Positions 51,225 to 60,969 are shown, counted from the first letter of the stretch. The stretch is 64,000 bases of DNA from Alphaproteobacteria bacterium (GCA_002690045.1 NZDE01000012.1:482149-546148); one strand, 5' to 3'. Numbers and translations are program-made. The notes: generated by a model not told the origin, from the letters alone.

Positions 51225-52078
51225 ATAGTGCTGTCAGACAAACGATAACCTTTCTCCCGAAGCGCCGCAAGCACAAAACTATGATGCATAAACTTCTTGC
51301 CAAAGATCGACAGAGCTTTGCCTTAAGTTCTTAAATGTTTGTCGTTTTTCTAAGTGGCGCTGATGATTAAAATGGTTGAGAAATGCGGATTGTATGGCTA
51401 CAAATTTTTGTAAAGAGCCCATAGATCGGAATTTGCACATACCGCGTTCGCGCCGCCTGAAGTGCAAATGTGAATTCTCAACGTGATTATTCATGTATCG
51501 TTTTGTGTTCTGCCGCTATTGGCTATTTATTTGTTTTAGTGCGGCTTTGTATGATGCCAATTTATCAGTGATAATCTCATTTGGCTTACCATGTTTTTTT
51601 ATAAGTTTTGTAAGAATTTTACACGCAATCTTTCGGTTGCGTTTTTTCGAAACATAGCAATCCAAAACCGTTCCTTCGTGATCAATTGCGCGCCATAAAT
51701 AATGCGTTTCCCATTGATCCTCACAAACACTTCATCAATGTGCCAGCGCCAATTTGAGTGTGGTTGGGGCGCTTTCTTTTTCATTTCCCTGGCAAACAAA
51801 GTTCCAAACTTGCTCCACCAATAGCGAATTGTTTCATGACAAATATCAATGCCGCGCTCATGAAGTATATCTTCAACCTGTCGCAAAACTCAGCGGATAG
51901 CGAATGTAATACATCACTGCGAGTTTAATAATTTCAGGGCTTGTTTTGTAATATTTAAATGGATTTTTCTTGCTCATAAAAACAACAATATCAGACTAAA
52001 CTCCATATGCCGATTTTAATCTGACAAGACCGTCTTGGACTAAATGGCAGTGCTTGCAGTCAAGTGATAACTATTCTC
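51225..52078. mobile_element. Decayed IS6-family insertion sequence
   Basis: The transposase relic lies between a left end containing GTGCTGTCAGACAAACGATA (from about 51232) and a right end TCTGACAAGACC (52020-52031). The element-associated repeat CTTGGACTAAATGGCAGTGC continues at 52033-52052 and CAAGTGATAACTATTCTC at 52061-52078. The left flank (51232-51300) and right flank (52050-52110) are themselves degenerate repeats of each other, each with an ATGCATAAA segment. This is the most complete copy in the window. No gene other than the relic lies in 51131-52143. Confidence 0.8.
51279..51977 (-). pseudogene. IS6-family transposase, frameshifted
   Basis: Leftward from ATG 51977 the reading MSKKNPFKYYKTSPEIIKLA, VMYYIRYPLS breaks by one extra base near 51893. 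It resumes in another frame with RQVEDILHERGIDICHETIR, YWWSKFGTLF and HSNWRWHIDEVFVRINGKR (first Asp of the DDE triad). A second shift follows within GKRIIYGAQ, and the C-terminal part is found as KLIKKHGKPNEIITDKLASY (second Asp) and MNNHVENSHLHFRRRERGMC, KFRSMGSLQKF. In total about 233 codons, the usual IS6 length, but at least two frameshifts and an in-frame stop near KQINSQ inactivate it. Confidence 0.9.
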
Positions 52079-52143
52079 GGAGAACACCCAACACAGAGCT
52101 ATCATGCATAAAATTCATTTTATTCTAACACAGCCTTGAGTTT

Positions 52144-52788
52144 TTAGAACCGGTAAGAAATACCCGCACCTATAATCCATGGGTTAAGGTCTACATTATG
52201 TGCTGATAAAGCCGTTGCGCCCAGATTTACGTCAACATCGACTTCTAAATCGACATATTTAGCATCAAAGTTTAGACCCCAGTTATCATTTATCCAGTAA
52301 TCAAAACCAGCCTGAACAGCGTATCCAAAGCCACCATCCACATCTAGGTCGTTAAAACCTGTGCCCTCATCTTCGCCATAGAAAAGGGAATAATTGATAC
52401 CCGCGCCAATATATGGGCTAAATTGATTGTCTGGTGTGAAGTGATATTGCAACGTTAATGTTGGCGGTAAAATCCATGTGTCACCAACATCGTTGGTTCC
52501 AGCTTTAATTGAATGCTCTGCTGTTGCGGCGATAAGTTCGGCAGCAACATGGTCTGTGAAGAAATAAGTTAAGTCAACTTCTGGTACATAGGCATTGTCA
52601 ACATCTGTTTTAAGACTTGTAACGCTTTCATGACCGTCACCATCGGCGATTACACCAATGGCGCGCGCACGAATTTGGAAGCGTTCCTTTGACAGCCAGT
52701 CAGATCCCTCACCAGCAACAGCTGGGGTACTTATGCCTACCAATATAGTTGCGAATAATAATGTTTGTTTTATAAATTTCATATTCAT
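52144..52788 (-). CDS. ompW: OmpW-family outer membrane protein
   Basis: A 214-residue eight-strand beta-barrel protein: signal peptide to TPAVAGE, then RFQIRARAIGVIADGDG, YVPEVDLTYFFTDHVAAELI, WILPPTLTLQYHF and FSPYIGAGINYSLFYGEDEG, ending IIGAGISYRF with a terminal Phe for BAM recognition. OmpW forms a small hydrophobic channel and is oxygen- and FNR-regulated in enterobacteria. An FNR-type box lies 63 bases before the start, with a suitable -10 element (TAATTT at 52824-52829) 22 bases after the box. An AAGGA site precedes ATG 52788. Confidence 0.94.
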   Translation of the reverse strand: MNMKFIKQTLLFATILVGISTPAVAGEGSDWLSKERFQIRARAIGVIADGDGHESVTSLKTDVDNAYVPEVDLTYFFTDHVAAELIAATAEHSIKAGTNDVGDTWILPPTLTLQYHFTPDNQFSPYIGAGINYSLFYGEDEGTGFNDLDVDGGFGYAVQAGFDYWINDNWGLNFDAKYVDLEVDVDVNLGATALSAHNVDLNPWIIGAGISYRF

Positions 52789-52851
52789 GATTTTTCCTTA
52801 CTCTCTAGGTATATGCTAGCGTTAAATTATCAGCTAATAGAGCAACGCAAA

Positions 52852-52865
52852 TTGACAGAAGTCAA
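52852..52865 (-). promoter_or_regulatory. FNR/FixK-type box upstream of ompW
   Basis: TTGACAGAAGTCAA is a perfect TTGAC-N4-GTCAA palindrome. Read leftward, TAATTT follows after 22 bases, the spacing of a class II FNR-activated promoter (centre near -41.5). It lies just beyond the ccoS stop. Confidence 0.82.
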
Positions 52866-52877
52866 AAACCAAGAAAC

Positions 52878-53030
52878 TTATTTTTGCTCTTCGTCGTCAT
52901 CTAATAAAATACGCTGTGCGGCGCCGTCTAAATCATCATATTGCCCAGATTTTAAACTCCATATAAAGGCCAATAAACCAAAGAGGCCCAGAATGAGCGC
53001 AATAGGAATCAAATAAATCAAAATACTCAT
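52878..53030 (-). CDS. ccoS: CcoS/FixS cbb3 oxidase assembly protein
   Basis: A 50-residue protein from ATG 53030. It has one membrane helix (IYLIPIALILGLFGLLAFIW) and an acidic tail with SGQYDDLDGAAQRILLDDDE. The YDD..GAA.RIL.DD pattern is the CcoS signature; the protein is needed for cofactor insertion into the cbb3 oxidase. Its ATG overlaps the ccoI stop by three bases (ATGA). It is the last gene of the cco operon. Confidence 0.95.
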   Translation of the reverse strand: MSILIYLIPIALILGLFGLLAFIWSLKSGQYDDLDGAAQRILLDDDEEQK

Positions 53031-55201
53031 GGCGTGAATTTTAACCGATATGAATTAATAATCACAAGCAAAGATGATGCGGACATACATATAGCGGCAA
53101 TCATCGGCGTAACATGCCCCATAAAGGCAAACGGCACGGCGATACAGTTATAAGCAATGGCGAGCGCAAAATTCTGTTTTACCATTTTTTGCGCCATGAC
53201 AGCATCTTTATAAGCATTCCATATGGGGGCTAACTGATCCCCCATAAAGACAATATCAGCGGCGTTTTGCGTGATATCGACGGCGCTACCTGGTGCCATA
53301 GAGACATTGGCATTGGCGAGCACGGGCGCATCATTTAAACCATCGCCGACCATTAAGACATTATGCCCTTCGGCTTTTAGGCGGTTAATGATTTCGGTTT
53401 TCTCAACAGGGCTTTGCTCAGCATAGACAGTATCAATACCGATTTTTTCCGCCACATGCTGCGCGACAGAGGCGCGGTCGCCCGATAATAATATCGGCTG
53501 AATATTTTGGGTTTTTAATGTAGCGGTAATATCTTTGGCATCATCTTTTATGTGATCTTTGAAGGTAAAAACGTCCGCCCGTGCGCCGTCAATTAATAAA
53601 GCAATTTGCGGATACATATTGTCACTTTGTTCGGCCAGACCGCAATATTTCAAACTACCAAGCTTGATAGCGTGTCCGTCGATAATAGCACTTAGCCCTT
53701 GCCCTGCATGTTCTTTTAAATCACTTACGTCAATCAATTCACCGTCATAGGCATCTGACAGCGCTTTGGAGAGTGGATGTGCGCTATGCGCGGCGAGGGA
53801 GGCCGCGAATTGCATATGTTTCGGGGTATAGTCATCATCCTGCAAAACAGGCTTACCAAGGGTTAATGTCCCTGTCTTGTCAAAAACAGCGACATCAATT
53901 TTGGCAAGGCGTTCAAGCGCATCACCTGATTTCACAAGCACATTGCGTTTCATCAACTGTCCTGTTGCCAAAACCTGAACAACTGGCACAGCCAGACCCA
54001 AGGCACAAGGGCAGGTGATAATCAATACCGTGACAGCGATTAATAATGCATCCTGCCATGCCGCGCCGAGGAGGAACGCCCATAAAATAAAAGCCGAAAG
54101 TGCCAGAAAATGAACAACAGGCGTATAAAGCCGCGCGGCTTTATCTGCTAAACGGACATAGGCCGCATTGGACTGTTCAGCCTTTTCAAGTAAGCGGACA
54201 ATATCCGCAAGCAAGGAATCTTCTGCAGCCTTGGCTACACGTAAGCGCAACGGGGTAGATAAATTAACCATACCCGCATAAAGGTCATCCCCTGTCTTTA
54301 CATCACGCGGCATGGTTTCACCAGTGACAAGCGCCGTATCAACCGTACTTTCGCCATCGATAATCATGCTATCAACGGGTATTTTCTCCCCTACCGCGAC
54401 GGAGACAATCATATCAGGTTGAATTTCGCGGATTAACATTTGTCGTGTGTGTGTCCCCTCAACAACCGTGGCAAAACCATTTAAAGTCTGCAATAAGTCA
54501 TGCGCCGCGCCCTTGGCCTGACGGCGTGCGCGAAAATCGAGATAACGGCCAATCAGTAAGAAAAACATCAGCATCACAGCGGAATCAAAATAGACATGCG
54601 TGCCGTGATTAAGGGTTTCAAAAATACTCATCCCTGTTGCAAGGATAAGGGCGAGGGAAATTGGCACATCCATATTGGTCGTACCATTCTTGAGCGCCGC
54701 CCAAGCGGATCTAAAAAATGGTCGCCCTGAAAACATTACAACGGGAATAGCAATCAAAGCGGAAATCCAATGCATTAAGCTGCGTGTATTCATGCCCATC
54801 GTAATCTCATCCGTTGCCCAGAGCCCAACGGAGAGCAACATCAAATTACCCATGGCAAAACCAGCAACACCAAGGCAAAGCAATAGAAAGCGGCTTTCTT
54901 GCTCTTCGGTATTTTTTTCAATTTCAGGGTTATAAGGAAAGACTTGGTAGCCGAGCTTCTCAACGGCGCGCGCAAAGTCATCTGCCAATTCAGTATCGCC
55001 CGCCCATTTAATATTTAAACTGCCGGTAGAGAAATTTAAACGGACATAAGACACGTCATCATATGCCCTAATTGTCGTTTCAATTTTTTGTATGCAAAGT
55101 GCGCAATGCACCCCTTTGACCAGTATATTTAGGTTATGGCTGCCCGTCTCATCGGTATGGGTAAGACTTTCATAGGCATTATTGTTGATCTGCGTTGTCA
55201 T
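53027..55201 (-). CDS. ccoI: CcoI/FixI copper-translocating P-type ATPase
   Basis: A 724-residue P1B-type ATPase. The N-terminal heavy-metal domain has VHCALCIQKIETTI (CxxC), membrane helices follow, then the CPC ion site in ITCPCALGLAVPVVQV, the phosphorylation motif FDKTGTLTLGKP, and VGDGLNDAPVLANANVSMAP. It supplies copper for cbb3 oxidase assembly. It overlaps ccoH by 23 bases and ccoS by three, which indicates tight translational coupling. Confidence 0.96.
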   Translation of the reverse strand: MTTQINNNAYESLTHTDETGSHNLNILVKGVHCALCIQKIETTIRAYDDVSYVRLNFSTGSLNIKWAGDTELADDFARAVEKLGYQVFPYNPEIEKNTEEQESRFLLLCLGVAGFAMGNLMLLSVGLWATDEITMGMNTRSLMHWISALIAIPVVMFSGRPFFRSAWAALKNGTTNMDVPISLALILATGMSIFETLNHGTHVYFDSAVMLMFFLLIGRYLDFRARRQAKGAAHDLLQTLNGFATVVEGTHTRQMLIREIQPDMIVSVAVGEKIPVDSMIIDGESTVDTALVTGETMPRDVKTGDDLYAGMVNLSTPLRLRVAKAAEDSLLADIVRLLEKAEQSNAAYVRLADKAARLYTPVVHFLALSAFILWAFLLGAAWQDALLIAVTVLIITCPCALGLAVPVVQVLATGQLMKRNVLVKSGDALERLAKIDVAVFDKTGTLTLGKPVLQDDDYTPKHMQFAASLAAHSAHPLSKALSDAYDGELIDVSDLKEHAGQGLSAIIDGHAIKLGSLKYCGLAEQSDNMYPQIALLIDGARADVFTFKDHIKDDAKDITATLKTQNIQPILLSGDRASVAQHVAEKIGIDTVYAEQSPVEKTEIINRLKAEGHNVLMVGDGLNDAPVLANANVSMAPGSAVDITQNAADIVFMGDQLAPIWNAYKDAVMAQKMVKQNFALAIAYNCIAVPFAFMGHVTPMIAAICMSASSLLVIINSYRLKFTP

Positions 55202-55397
55202 TTTGACGCGCCTGTTCGAGTAAGTCGTTATAATTTAGGCCAACTTCATATGCATGTTCAACAACCACCCCTGTATTTGTTGAAACGGCCTTATAGACAA
55301 AATAGGCGTCGACAGTTGCAAAAACCATAAAAAAGGCGATTAAGATGAATAAAAATTTACGACCAGCTTTTCGGCTTTCTTTTACATTATCATTCAT
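55179..55397 (-). CDS. ccoH: CcoH/FixH-like protein, short form
   Basis: A 72-residue protein with one N-terminal membrane helix (FLFILIAFFMVFATVDAYFV) and the FixH motif VVVEHAYEVGLNYNDLLEQA. Canonical FixH has a further periplasmic domain of about 80 residues, absent here. The ATG overlaps the ccoG stop by one base and the 3' end lies within ccoI by 23 bases, so no missing sequence can be placed downstream in another frame. It may be a natural minimal version that only positions CcoI or CcoG. Confidence 0.85.
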   Translation of the reverse strand: MNDNVKESRKAGRKFLFILIAFFMVFATVDAYFVYKAVSTNTGVVVEHAYEVGLNYNDLLEQARQNDNADQQ

Positions 55398-56833
55398 TAG
55401 TGAGGCCTTTCACTTATAAACATAGATTTATAACGGTCTGATATACCCGTTTGCGTTTCTTGTAAGACAAACTCTATCTCTATTGGCTCTTGCGGTTCAA
55501 CTGGCGCGTGAACAAAAACTTTGAACTGCCCTACGCTATCGGCTGCAACGCCCAAAACCAATTCATCTAAATCTCCAGCGCCGACCATTTCAATCACCGC
55601 GCCATCAAGACCGTGAACCTGCAAAGCATAAATATGGTCGCTATGGGTCTTGTTAAGAATTTTCAAGTCATAGCCATTACGAATGTCACCATTGGAAAGC
55701 TGTACAAACAAAGGGTTACGGTCATGTAATATATTCATATCAAGTTCTGAACGTGTCAGCAGGCTATAAAGCATAATGCCGCCGACAATTGCGATAATCG
55801 CCATATAATAAAAACTGCGCGGGCGCAAAATACGAAACGGCGATATTTTTAGATCATGGTTTTTCTCTTCCAATCGGCGTTCGGTATCGTAACGGATCAA
55901 GCCGCGCGGTAGGCCGACTTTATCCATGATGTCATCACAGGCATCAATACATAGGCCACAGGCAATACATTCCATTTGCAGTCCTTCGCGAATATCAATC
56001 CCCATTGGACAGACTTGCACACAGGCCGTGCAGTCAATACAATCACCTAACCCTGTCCAGTCTGCGCCTTTTTTATGTTTACCACGTGGTTCACCGCGTT
56101 TTTCATCATAACCGATTATCAGTGTATCTTGGTCAAACATTGCGGATTGAAAGCGCGCATAAGGGCACATATAGGTACAGACTTGCTCGCGCGCGAAACC
56201 TGCCATTAAATACGTCATAAAAGTTAAGCTGCCAATAAAGCCAAGCACCACGGGAGACACATCAAAATTAAAAAAGCTGCGTACTAGCGTTGGGGCGTCA
56301 TTGAAATATAAAACAAATGACCCTGCTGTACACCATGCGATGACAAGCCAGATGGCATGGGTGATGCCCAGCTTAATGACCTTTTCTTTTGTCCATGGGC
56401 CTTCACGCATTTTCTTACGTTTATTGCGGTCACCTTGGACGATGCGCTCTACCCAAATGAACAAATCCGTCCAGACGGTTTGGAAACACAGATACCCACA
56501 CCATACGCGCCCAAAAAGCGATGTAACAAAGAACAAGAGAATCGCCGCTAGAATAAGTATACCCGTCAGGATATAAATTTCCTGCGGCCAAATTTCGATC
56601 CAAAACCAATAGGCGCGGCCGCGCTCCAAGTCAATCAACACGGCTTGGTCTGGCGCATTAGGGCCGCGATCCCAACGGATGAAAGGCACAAGATAATAGA
56701 TAGCCAGACATATAATCATCGCTATCCATTTTAAGTTACGATATATGCCTGAAACGCGTTTTGGGTAAATGCGTTCTTGCTTGGCAAAAAGCTGTATATC
56801 GTCTGGGTTGTTATTTGTGCTGTCCTCGCTCAC
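55397..56833 (-). CDS. ccoG: CcoG/RdxA iron-sulfur protein
   Basis: A 478-residue membrane protein with about five helices and two 4Fe-4S clusters of ferredoxin type: GDCIDCTACVQVCPMGIDIR and MECIACGLCIDACDDIMDKV. A C-terminal IgG-like FixG domain follows from about 380 (VGQFKVFVHAPVEPQEPIEI). CcoG is reported to act as a cupric reductase in cbb3 oxidase biogenesis. Length and order in the operon (after ccoP, before ccoH) are standard. Confidence 0.95.
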   Translation of the reverse strand: MSEDSTNNNPDDIQLFAKQERIYPKRVSGIYRNLKWIAMIICLAIYYLVPFIRWDRGPNAPDQAVLIDLERGRAYWFWIEIWPQEIYILTGILILAAILLFFVTSLFGRVWCGYLCFQTVWTDLFIWVERIVQGDRNKRKKMREGPWTKEKVIKLGITHAIWLVIAWCTAGSFVLYFNDAPTLVRSFFNFDVSPVVLGFIGSLTFMTYLMAGFAREQVCTYMCPYARFQSAMFDQDTLIIGYDEKRGEPRGKHKKGADWTGLGDCIDCTACVQVCPMGIDIREGLQMECIACGLCIDACDDIMDKVGLPRGLIRYDTERRLEEKNHDLKISPFRILRPRSFYYMAIIAIVGGIMLYSLLTRSELDMNILHDRNPLFVQLSNGDIRNGYDLKILNKTHSDHIYALQVHGLDGAVIEMVGAGDLDELVLGVAADSVGQFKVFVHAPVEPQEPIEIEFVLQETQTGISDRYKSMFISERPH

Positions 56834-56842
56834 ATGCGCTCC

Positions 56843-57715
56843 TTATTCACCGCCACCTAATTGGTGTACGTATATAGCAAGCTGGCGGATTGTATTTTCA
56901 TCCAAACGGTTTTTCCATGCCGGCATCATACCTGCGCGTGAATAAAAGACGGATTGGTATATATCCGCGCGTTTGCCGCCATATAGCCAAATCGCATCTG
57001 TTAAATTGGGCGCGCCAAATTCACGTAGACCTTTGCCATCTGCGCCATGACAAGATGCGCAGTTTTGTTGGAATATATCATAACCTTGCAGAGAAGCAGC
57101 ATCATGGCCACCTTTAAGCGCCACCACATAATCCACAACATCATTGATTTGTTCGGTTTTTAACAAGCCCTCTTTACCAAAAGCGGGCATTTGCGATGTG
57201 CGCGTATCGTAGTCATTATGCACGCGTATACCATGCTGAAGTGTCGTGTAAATATCTTCGACCTTACCGCCCCATAACCAATCATCATCATTTAAGTTTG
57301 GATAGCCTTGGCTGCCTTCTGCGCCGCTGCCATGGCATGTTGCACAGTTATCTTTAAAGGCGGCTGCTCCACCCGCTGTAGCGAAGCTATAAAGCGCAGG
57401 GTCGTTCAAGACTTTATCAAAATCCGCTTGTTCAAATTTCTCTATATACACTTGTTGACGGGCAATGATTTCAGCTTGGCTTGCGGCAAGTTCTTTAAAC
57501 TGGGTATAGCCAGATGTCCCTTTGGTCGCGCCGCCTGCAACGGGCCAGGCTGGATACACAACAAAATACCAAAGCGACCAAATGCATGTCACTAAGAAGA
57601 CCCATACCCACCAACGTGGCAAGGGGTTGTTTAGTTCTTTTAGTCCATCCCATTCATGCCCCGTCGTTTCAACGCCAGAGATTTCATCAATATCTTTTTT
57701 CTTATATTCACTCAT
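56843..57715 (-). CDS. ccoP: cbb3 oxidase subunit CcoP (dihaem cytochrome c)
   Basis: A 290-residue subunit. The N-terminal part has a membrane helix (WWVWVFLVTCIWSLWYFVVY) preceded by EWDGLKELNNPLPRW, the usual CcoP start. Two class I haem c sites follow: NCATCHGSGAEGSQG near residue 128 and NCASCHGADGKGLREFG near residue 220, with Met ligands in SQMPAFG and AGMMPAW. It passes electrons to CcoN. The start overlaps the ccoQ end by eight bases. Confidence 0.96.
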   Translation of the reverse strand: MSEYKKKDIDEISGVETTGHEWDGLKELNNPLPRWWVWVFLVTCIWSLWYFVVYPAWPVAGGATKGTSGYTQFKELAASQAEIIARQQVYIEKFEQADFDKVLNDPALYSFATAGGAAAFKDNCATCHGSGAEGSQGYPNLNDDDWLWGGKVEDIYTTLQHGIRVHNDYDTRTSQMPAFGKEGLLKTEQINDVVDYVVALKGGHDAASLQGYDIFQQNCASCHGADGKGLREFGAPNLTDAIWLYGGKRADIYQSVFYSRAGMMPAWKNRLDENTIRQLAIYVHQLGGGE

Positions 57716-57866
57716 ATTCTTCGTCCTTTAACGGGATTAAGCTATGTTCTTTGAAACGTTCTTTGGCACCAGGCATCAGGACCCAGACAAGCATGCCAAT
57801 GAACAAGGCCAAGAAAATGAATAGGCCGAGTATGCCGTAAATTTCGCTCGCAAATAATTCTTTCAT
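57708..57866 (-). CDS. ccoQ: cbb3 oxidase subunit CcoQ
   Basis: A 52-residue protein from ATG 57866, two bases beyond the ccoO stop. It has one membrane helix (IYGILGLFIFLALFIGMLVW) and a charged tail (PGAKERFKEHSLIPLKDEE), as in CcoQ. It stabilises the oxidase complex. Confidence 0.93.
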   Translation of the reverse strand: MKELFASEIYGILGLFIFLALFIGMLVWVLMPGAKERFKEHSLIPLKDEEYE

Positions 57867-57867
57867 C

Positions 57868-58650
57868 TTATTCGGCCTCCTCAGTTTTTGCGCCTAGGGC
57901 GGCATTCTTTACTGCGCCTGGGTCAACATCTTTTGCGGCATCAAAATCAACCATGGTGCCAAGCACTTGCAAATATGCAATTAGCGCATCCATTTCTGAC
58001 ACAATATTTGGCTGACCATCAAAGTCACGCGCGGCAATATCTTCGCCATAACGCTCTTGCAGGCCACTAGCATCAACGCGGGCGTCACCATTGGCTTGGA
58101 CATAGGCGTCTTTTTCCGCATAGGCGATCATTTCTTCACTATATGGAACACCGACGGCTTTTAATGCGCTTAAATGATGTTTTAGATCATGCATTTTCAC
58201 GCCGCGATTCATCAAGAAGCTATAACTTGGCATGATTGATTCCGGTACAACACTGCGCGGGTTAATCATATGCGCGACATGCCATTCGTCTGAATATTTC
58301 TTACCAACACGGGCAAGGTCTGGCCCTGTTCGTTTTGAGCCCCATTGGAAGGGGTGATCATACATGCTTTCCGCGGCTAAGGAATAGTGGCCATAGCGCG
58401 TAACTTCGTCACGCAGTGGGCGAATATGCTGTGAGTGGCAGTTATAACACCCTTCGCGCAAATATATATTATAGCCTGCAAGTTCGAGCGGTGAATAAGG
58501 ACGCACGCCTTCAACTGGTTCAATCACCGTTTCCTGACGGAATAACGGGACAATTTCAACGATACCGCCTATAAGTACCGTGACGATAATCGCCAGCAGC
58601 AGGACAATTGAGCGTTTTTCTAAAAACTCATGGTTTTTTAAAGGATTCAT
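57868..58650 (-). CDS. ccoO: cbb3 oxidase subunit CcoO (monohaem cytochrome c)
   Basis: A 260-residue subunit with an N-terminal helix ([20 protein letters not shown]), [20 protein letters not shown] and one haem c site, [17 protein letters not shown]. The Met ligand lies in [14 protein letters not shown]. It accepts electrons from CcoP or soluble cytochromes. It lies 19 bases after ccoN. Confidence 0.96.
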   Translation of the reverse strand: MNPLKNHEFLEKRSIVLLLAIIVTVLIGGIVEIVPLFRQETVIEPVEGVRPYSPLELAGYNIYLREGCYNCHSQHIRPLRDEVTRYGHYSLAAESMYDHPFQWGSKRTGPDLARVGKKYSDEWHVAHMINPRSVVPESIMPSYSFLMNRGVKMHDLKHHLSALKAVGVPYSEEMIAYAEKDAYVQANGDARVDASGLQERYGEDIAARDFDGQPNIVSEMDALIAYLQVLGTMVDFDAAKDVDPGAVKNAALGAKTEEAE

Positions 58651-58669
58651 TGTTCTGTTTACTCCTCAA

Positions 58670-60136
58670 TTATTCTGCTGCGACCAATGACGCGGCGGAA
58701 ATCGCCTGTCTTGGGTTGCCGTCTTTATCAACTTCGTTCTTGGCAACATCACCTTTGATGGTGCGATAGAAGTTATAAGACATGATAAGTGCACCGGCTA
58801 AATACAGTATTCCGCCTGTTGCACGGATGATGTAGTATGGATGCATCGCTTCAACTGTTTCAACGAATGAATAGGTCAAAAAACCATATTCATTATAGCT
58901 GCGCCACATTAGCCCCTGCATAATGCCCGACACCCACATGGAAGAGATATAAAGCACGATACCGAAGGTCGCGACCCATAGATGCGTACTGACCAGCTTC
59001 AAAGAATAAAGCTCTTCACGTCCCCATAGTTTTGGTACAAGGTAATACAGACAGCCAAAGGTGATGAACCCGACCCAGCCGAGCGCACCTGAATGCACGT
59101 GGCCAATTGTCCAATCCGTATAGTGGGATAGCGAGTTCACGGCGCGGATTGACATCAATGGCCCTTCAAAAGTACTCATCCCATAAAAGGCAAGCGCGAC
59201 AATCATAAATTGTAAGACAGGGTCTTTACGCAGTTTGTGCCATGCGCCCGATAGGGTCATCATCCCGTTAATCATACCACCCCAACTTGGCATCCATAGC
59301 ATAATGGAAAAGGTCATGCCTAGAGTCTGCGCCCAGTCTGGCAGCGCCGTATAATGCAAATGGTGCGGCCCTGCCCAAATATAGATAAAGATCAGTGACC
59401 AGAAATGGACGATGGACAAACGGTACGAGTAAACTGGACGTTCCGCACGTTTCGGAATGAAGTAATACATCATACCAAGGAAACCTGCCGTTAAGAAGAA
59501 ACCAACCGCGTTATGGCCGTACCACCACTGGATCATCGCACTTTGTACACCTGCAGGGACAGAATAACTTTTCGCGTAACGCCAATCGACTGGTAGACTC
59601 AAGTTATTGCCGATATGCAGAACCGCGACCGTAATAATGAAGGCAAGGAAGAACCAGTTGGCGACATATAAATGCGGTTCTTTACGGTTCACGACGGTCA
59701 TCATATAAACCACCAAATACGCCACCCAAACAATGGTCAGCCATAAATCTGCGTACCATTCTGGTTCAGCATATTCTTTGGCCTGCGTAACGCCCAGAAC
59801 ATAACCAAGCGCCGCCATAACGATAAAAGCCTGATAGCCCCAGAACGTAAAGGATGCCCATTTATCCCCCCACAGGCGGGTACGGCATGTACGCTGTACC
59901 ACATAATAACTTGTGGCAAAGAGCGCGTTACCACCAAAGGCAAATATTACGCCCGATGTATGCAGTGGACGCAGACGACCAAAGGTCAAATAAGGTTCTA
60001 AATTGAGTGCAGGGAAAGCCATTTGTAAGGCAATAAACACGCCGCCAAGCATACCGACAATGCCCCAAAAACATGTCGCCAATGTAAACATCCGCACAAT
60101 GTCGTAATTATATTTTACGGCTGTATTATCATTCAT
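58670..60136 (-). CDS. ccoN: cbb3 oxidase catalytic subunit CcoN
   Basis: A 488-residue haem-copper oxidase subunit with twelve helices. Diagnostic segments: [20 protein letters not shown] (low-spin haem His), [20 protein letters not shown] (CuB His and the helix with the cross-linked Tyr), [20 protein letters not shown] (CuB His pair) and [16 protein letters not shown] (haem ligands). It reduces oxygen with high affinity and pumps protons under microaerobic conditions. It follows the SafE gene by 13 bases. Confidence 0.97.
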   Translation of the reverse strand: MNDNTAVKYNYDIVRMFTLATCFWGIVGMLGGVFIALQMAFPALNLEPYLTFGRLRPLHTSGVIFAFGGNALFATSYYVVQRTCRTRLWGDKWASFTFWGYQAFIVMAALGYVLGVTQAKEYAEPEWYADLWLTIVWVAYLVVYMMTVVNRKEPHLYVANWFFLAFIITVAVLHIGNNLSLPVDWRYAKSYSVPAGVQSAMIQWWYGHNAVGFFLTAGFLGMMYYFIPKRAERPVYSYRLSIVHFWSLIFIYIWAGPHHLHYTALPDWAQTLGMTFSIMLWMPSWGGMINGMMTLSGAWHKLRKDPVLQFMIVALAFYGMSTFEGPLMSIRAVNSLSHYTDWTIGHVHSGALGWVGFITFGCLYYLVPKLWGREELYSLKLVSTHLWVATFGIVLYISSMWVSGIMQGLMWRSYNEYGFLTYSFVETVEAMHPYYIIRATGGILYLAGALIMSYNFYRTIKGDVAKNEVDKDGNPRQAISAASLVAAE

Positions 60137-60149
60137 TCTTCGTCTTCCT

Positions 60150-60869
60150 TTACATCAAAATAAAACCTGCAATCGCAAATAACCAAATGCCGCTCCAGAG
60201 CATTGCCCCTTGCTGCACACGCTTAAACGCGATTGGATATTTACGTTGTAATACTTGCCCACCTAAGGACACTGAAATTAATGCGGGCATTGTGCCCAAA
60301 CCAAAACTCATCACCGCAAGCACCGTCCCCAGAAGCGTTGGCGCACTTAATGCCGCCAATAAAACGGATACAATCATCCCGCAGGGCATTAACCCTAGCA
60401 GCATACCCATCAGATATTGGTCCGCCCCCCCATTTTTACGTGATAGCGTTTCGAACCCTTGGGATATATATTTATACGGTACGCCAATATTAAGCCGCCC
60501 GACCCAAGGAAATAAGCGCGCCAAAGACGGGAAGGCGGTAACCAAGAAAATTGTTCCCGCAAGCATTAAAACTGGGGCAATCACAAAGCTGCGAATTGGT
60601 AAAAACAAAAAAGCGATATTCAACACTGTGGCTAACATCAAGGCCATAAGACAATAGGTCGTAATGCGCCCCAAATGATATGGTAGTAGTAATGCGCCCG
60701 CTAATTTCTTTACATCTTTATTCTGCGCCATCACAAATGGTCCGCACATAAGTGTGCAGTGAGAAAAGCCCCCCACTATACCAGCCATAAATAAAGATGC
60801 ATATAAACCCTGCGATATTGTTAGGTTTTGCACGCAATTGGCTGTTAAATGTAAAAAATCAATAATCAT
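60150..60869 (-). CDS. TauE/SafE-family protein of the cco operon
   Basis: A 239-residue membrane protein with six helices. [20 protein letters not shown] (paired Cys) and [31 protein letters not shown] are the COG2836 signature, a group near cytochrome c and copper-maturation genes. It probably aids oxidase biogenesis, perhaps copper handling through its cysteines. It is the first gene of the leftward operon, with the FNR box 62 bases before the start and a CATAAT -10 element at 60904-60909, 22 bases beyond the box. First place in the operon is unusual; it more often follows ccoIS. Confidence 0.9.
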   Translation of the reverse strand: MIIDFLHLTANCVQNLTISQGLYASLFMAGIVGGFSHCTLMCGPFVMAQNKDVKKLAGALLLPYHLGRITTYCLMALMLATVLNIAFLFLPIRSFVIAPVLMLAGTIFLVTAFPSLARLFPWVGRLNIGVPYKYISQGFETLSRKNGGADQYLMGMLLGLMPCGMIVSVLLAALSAPTLLGTVLAVMSFGLGTMPALISVSLGGQVLQRKYPIAFKRVQQGAMLWSGIWLFAIAGFILM

Positions 60870-60931
60870 GCGCGATCAGCTAGCTTTTTGTATACTCTTT
60901 GCTATTATGAGGGGCGTAAAATTTTGATGCC

Positions 60932-60945
60932 TTGACTATTGTCAA
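60932..60945. promoter_or_regulatory. FNR/FixK-type box between the cco operon and the fnr-type gene
   Basis: TTGACTATTGTCAA is a perfect TTGAC-N4-GTCAA palindrome. It is 62 bases upstream of the SafE start and has class II spacing to CATAAT. It lies only 24 bases from the start of the regulator gene at 60970, where binding would more likely repress (autoregulation). Confidence 0.85.
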
Positions 60946-60969
60946 GTTTACAAGCTGCGAGCAAGAGTA

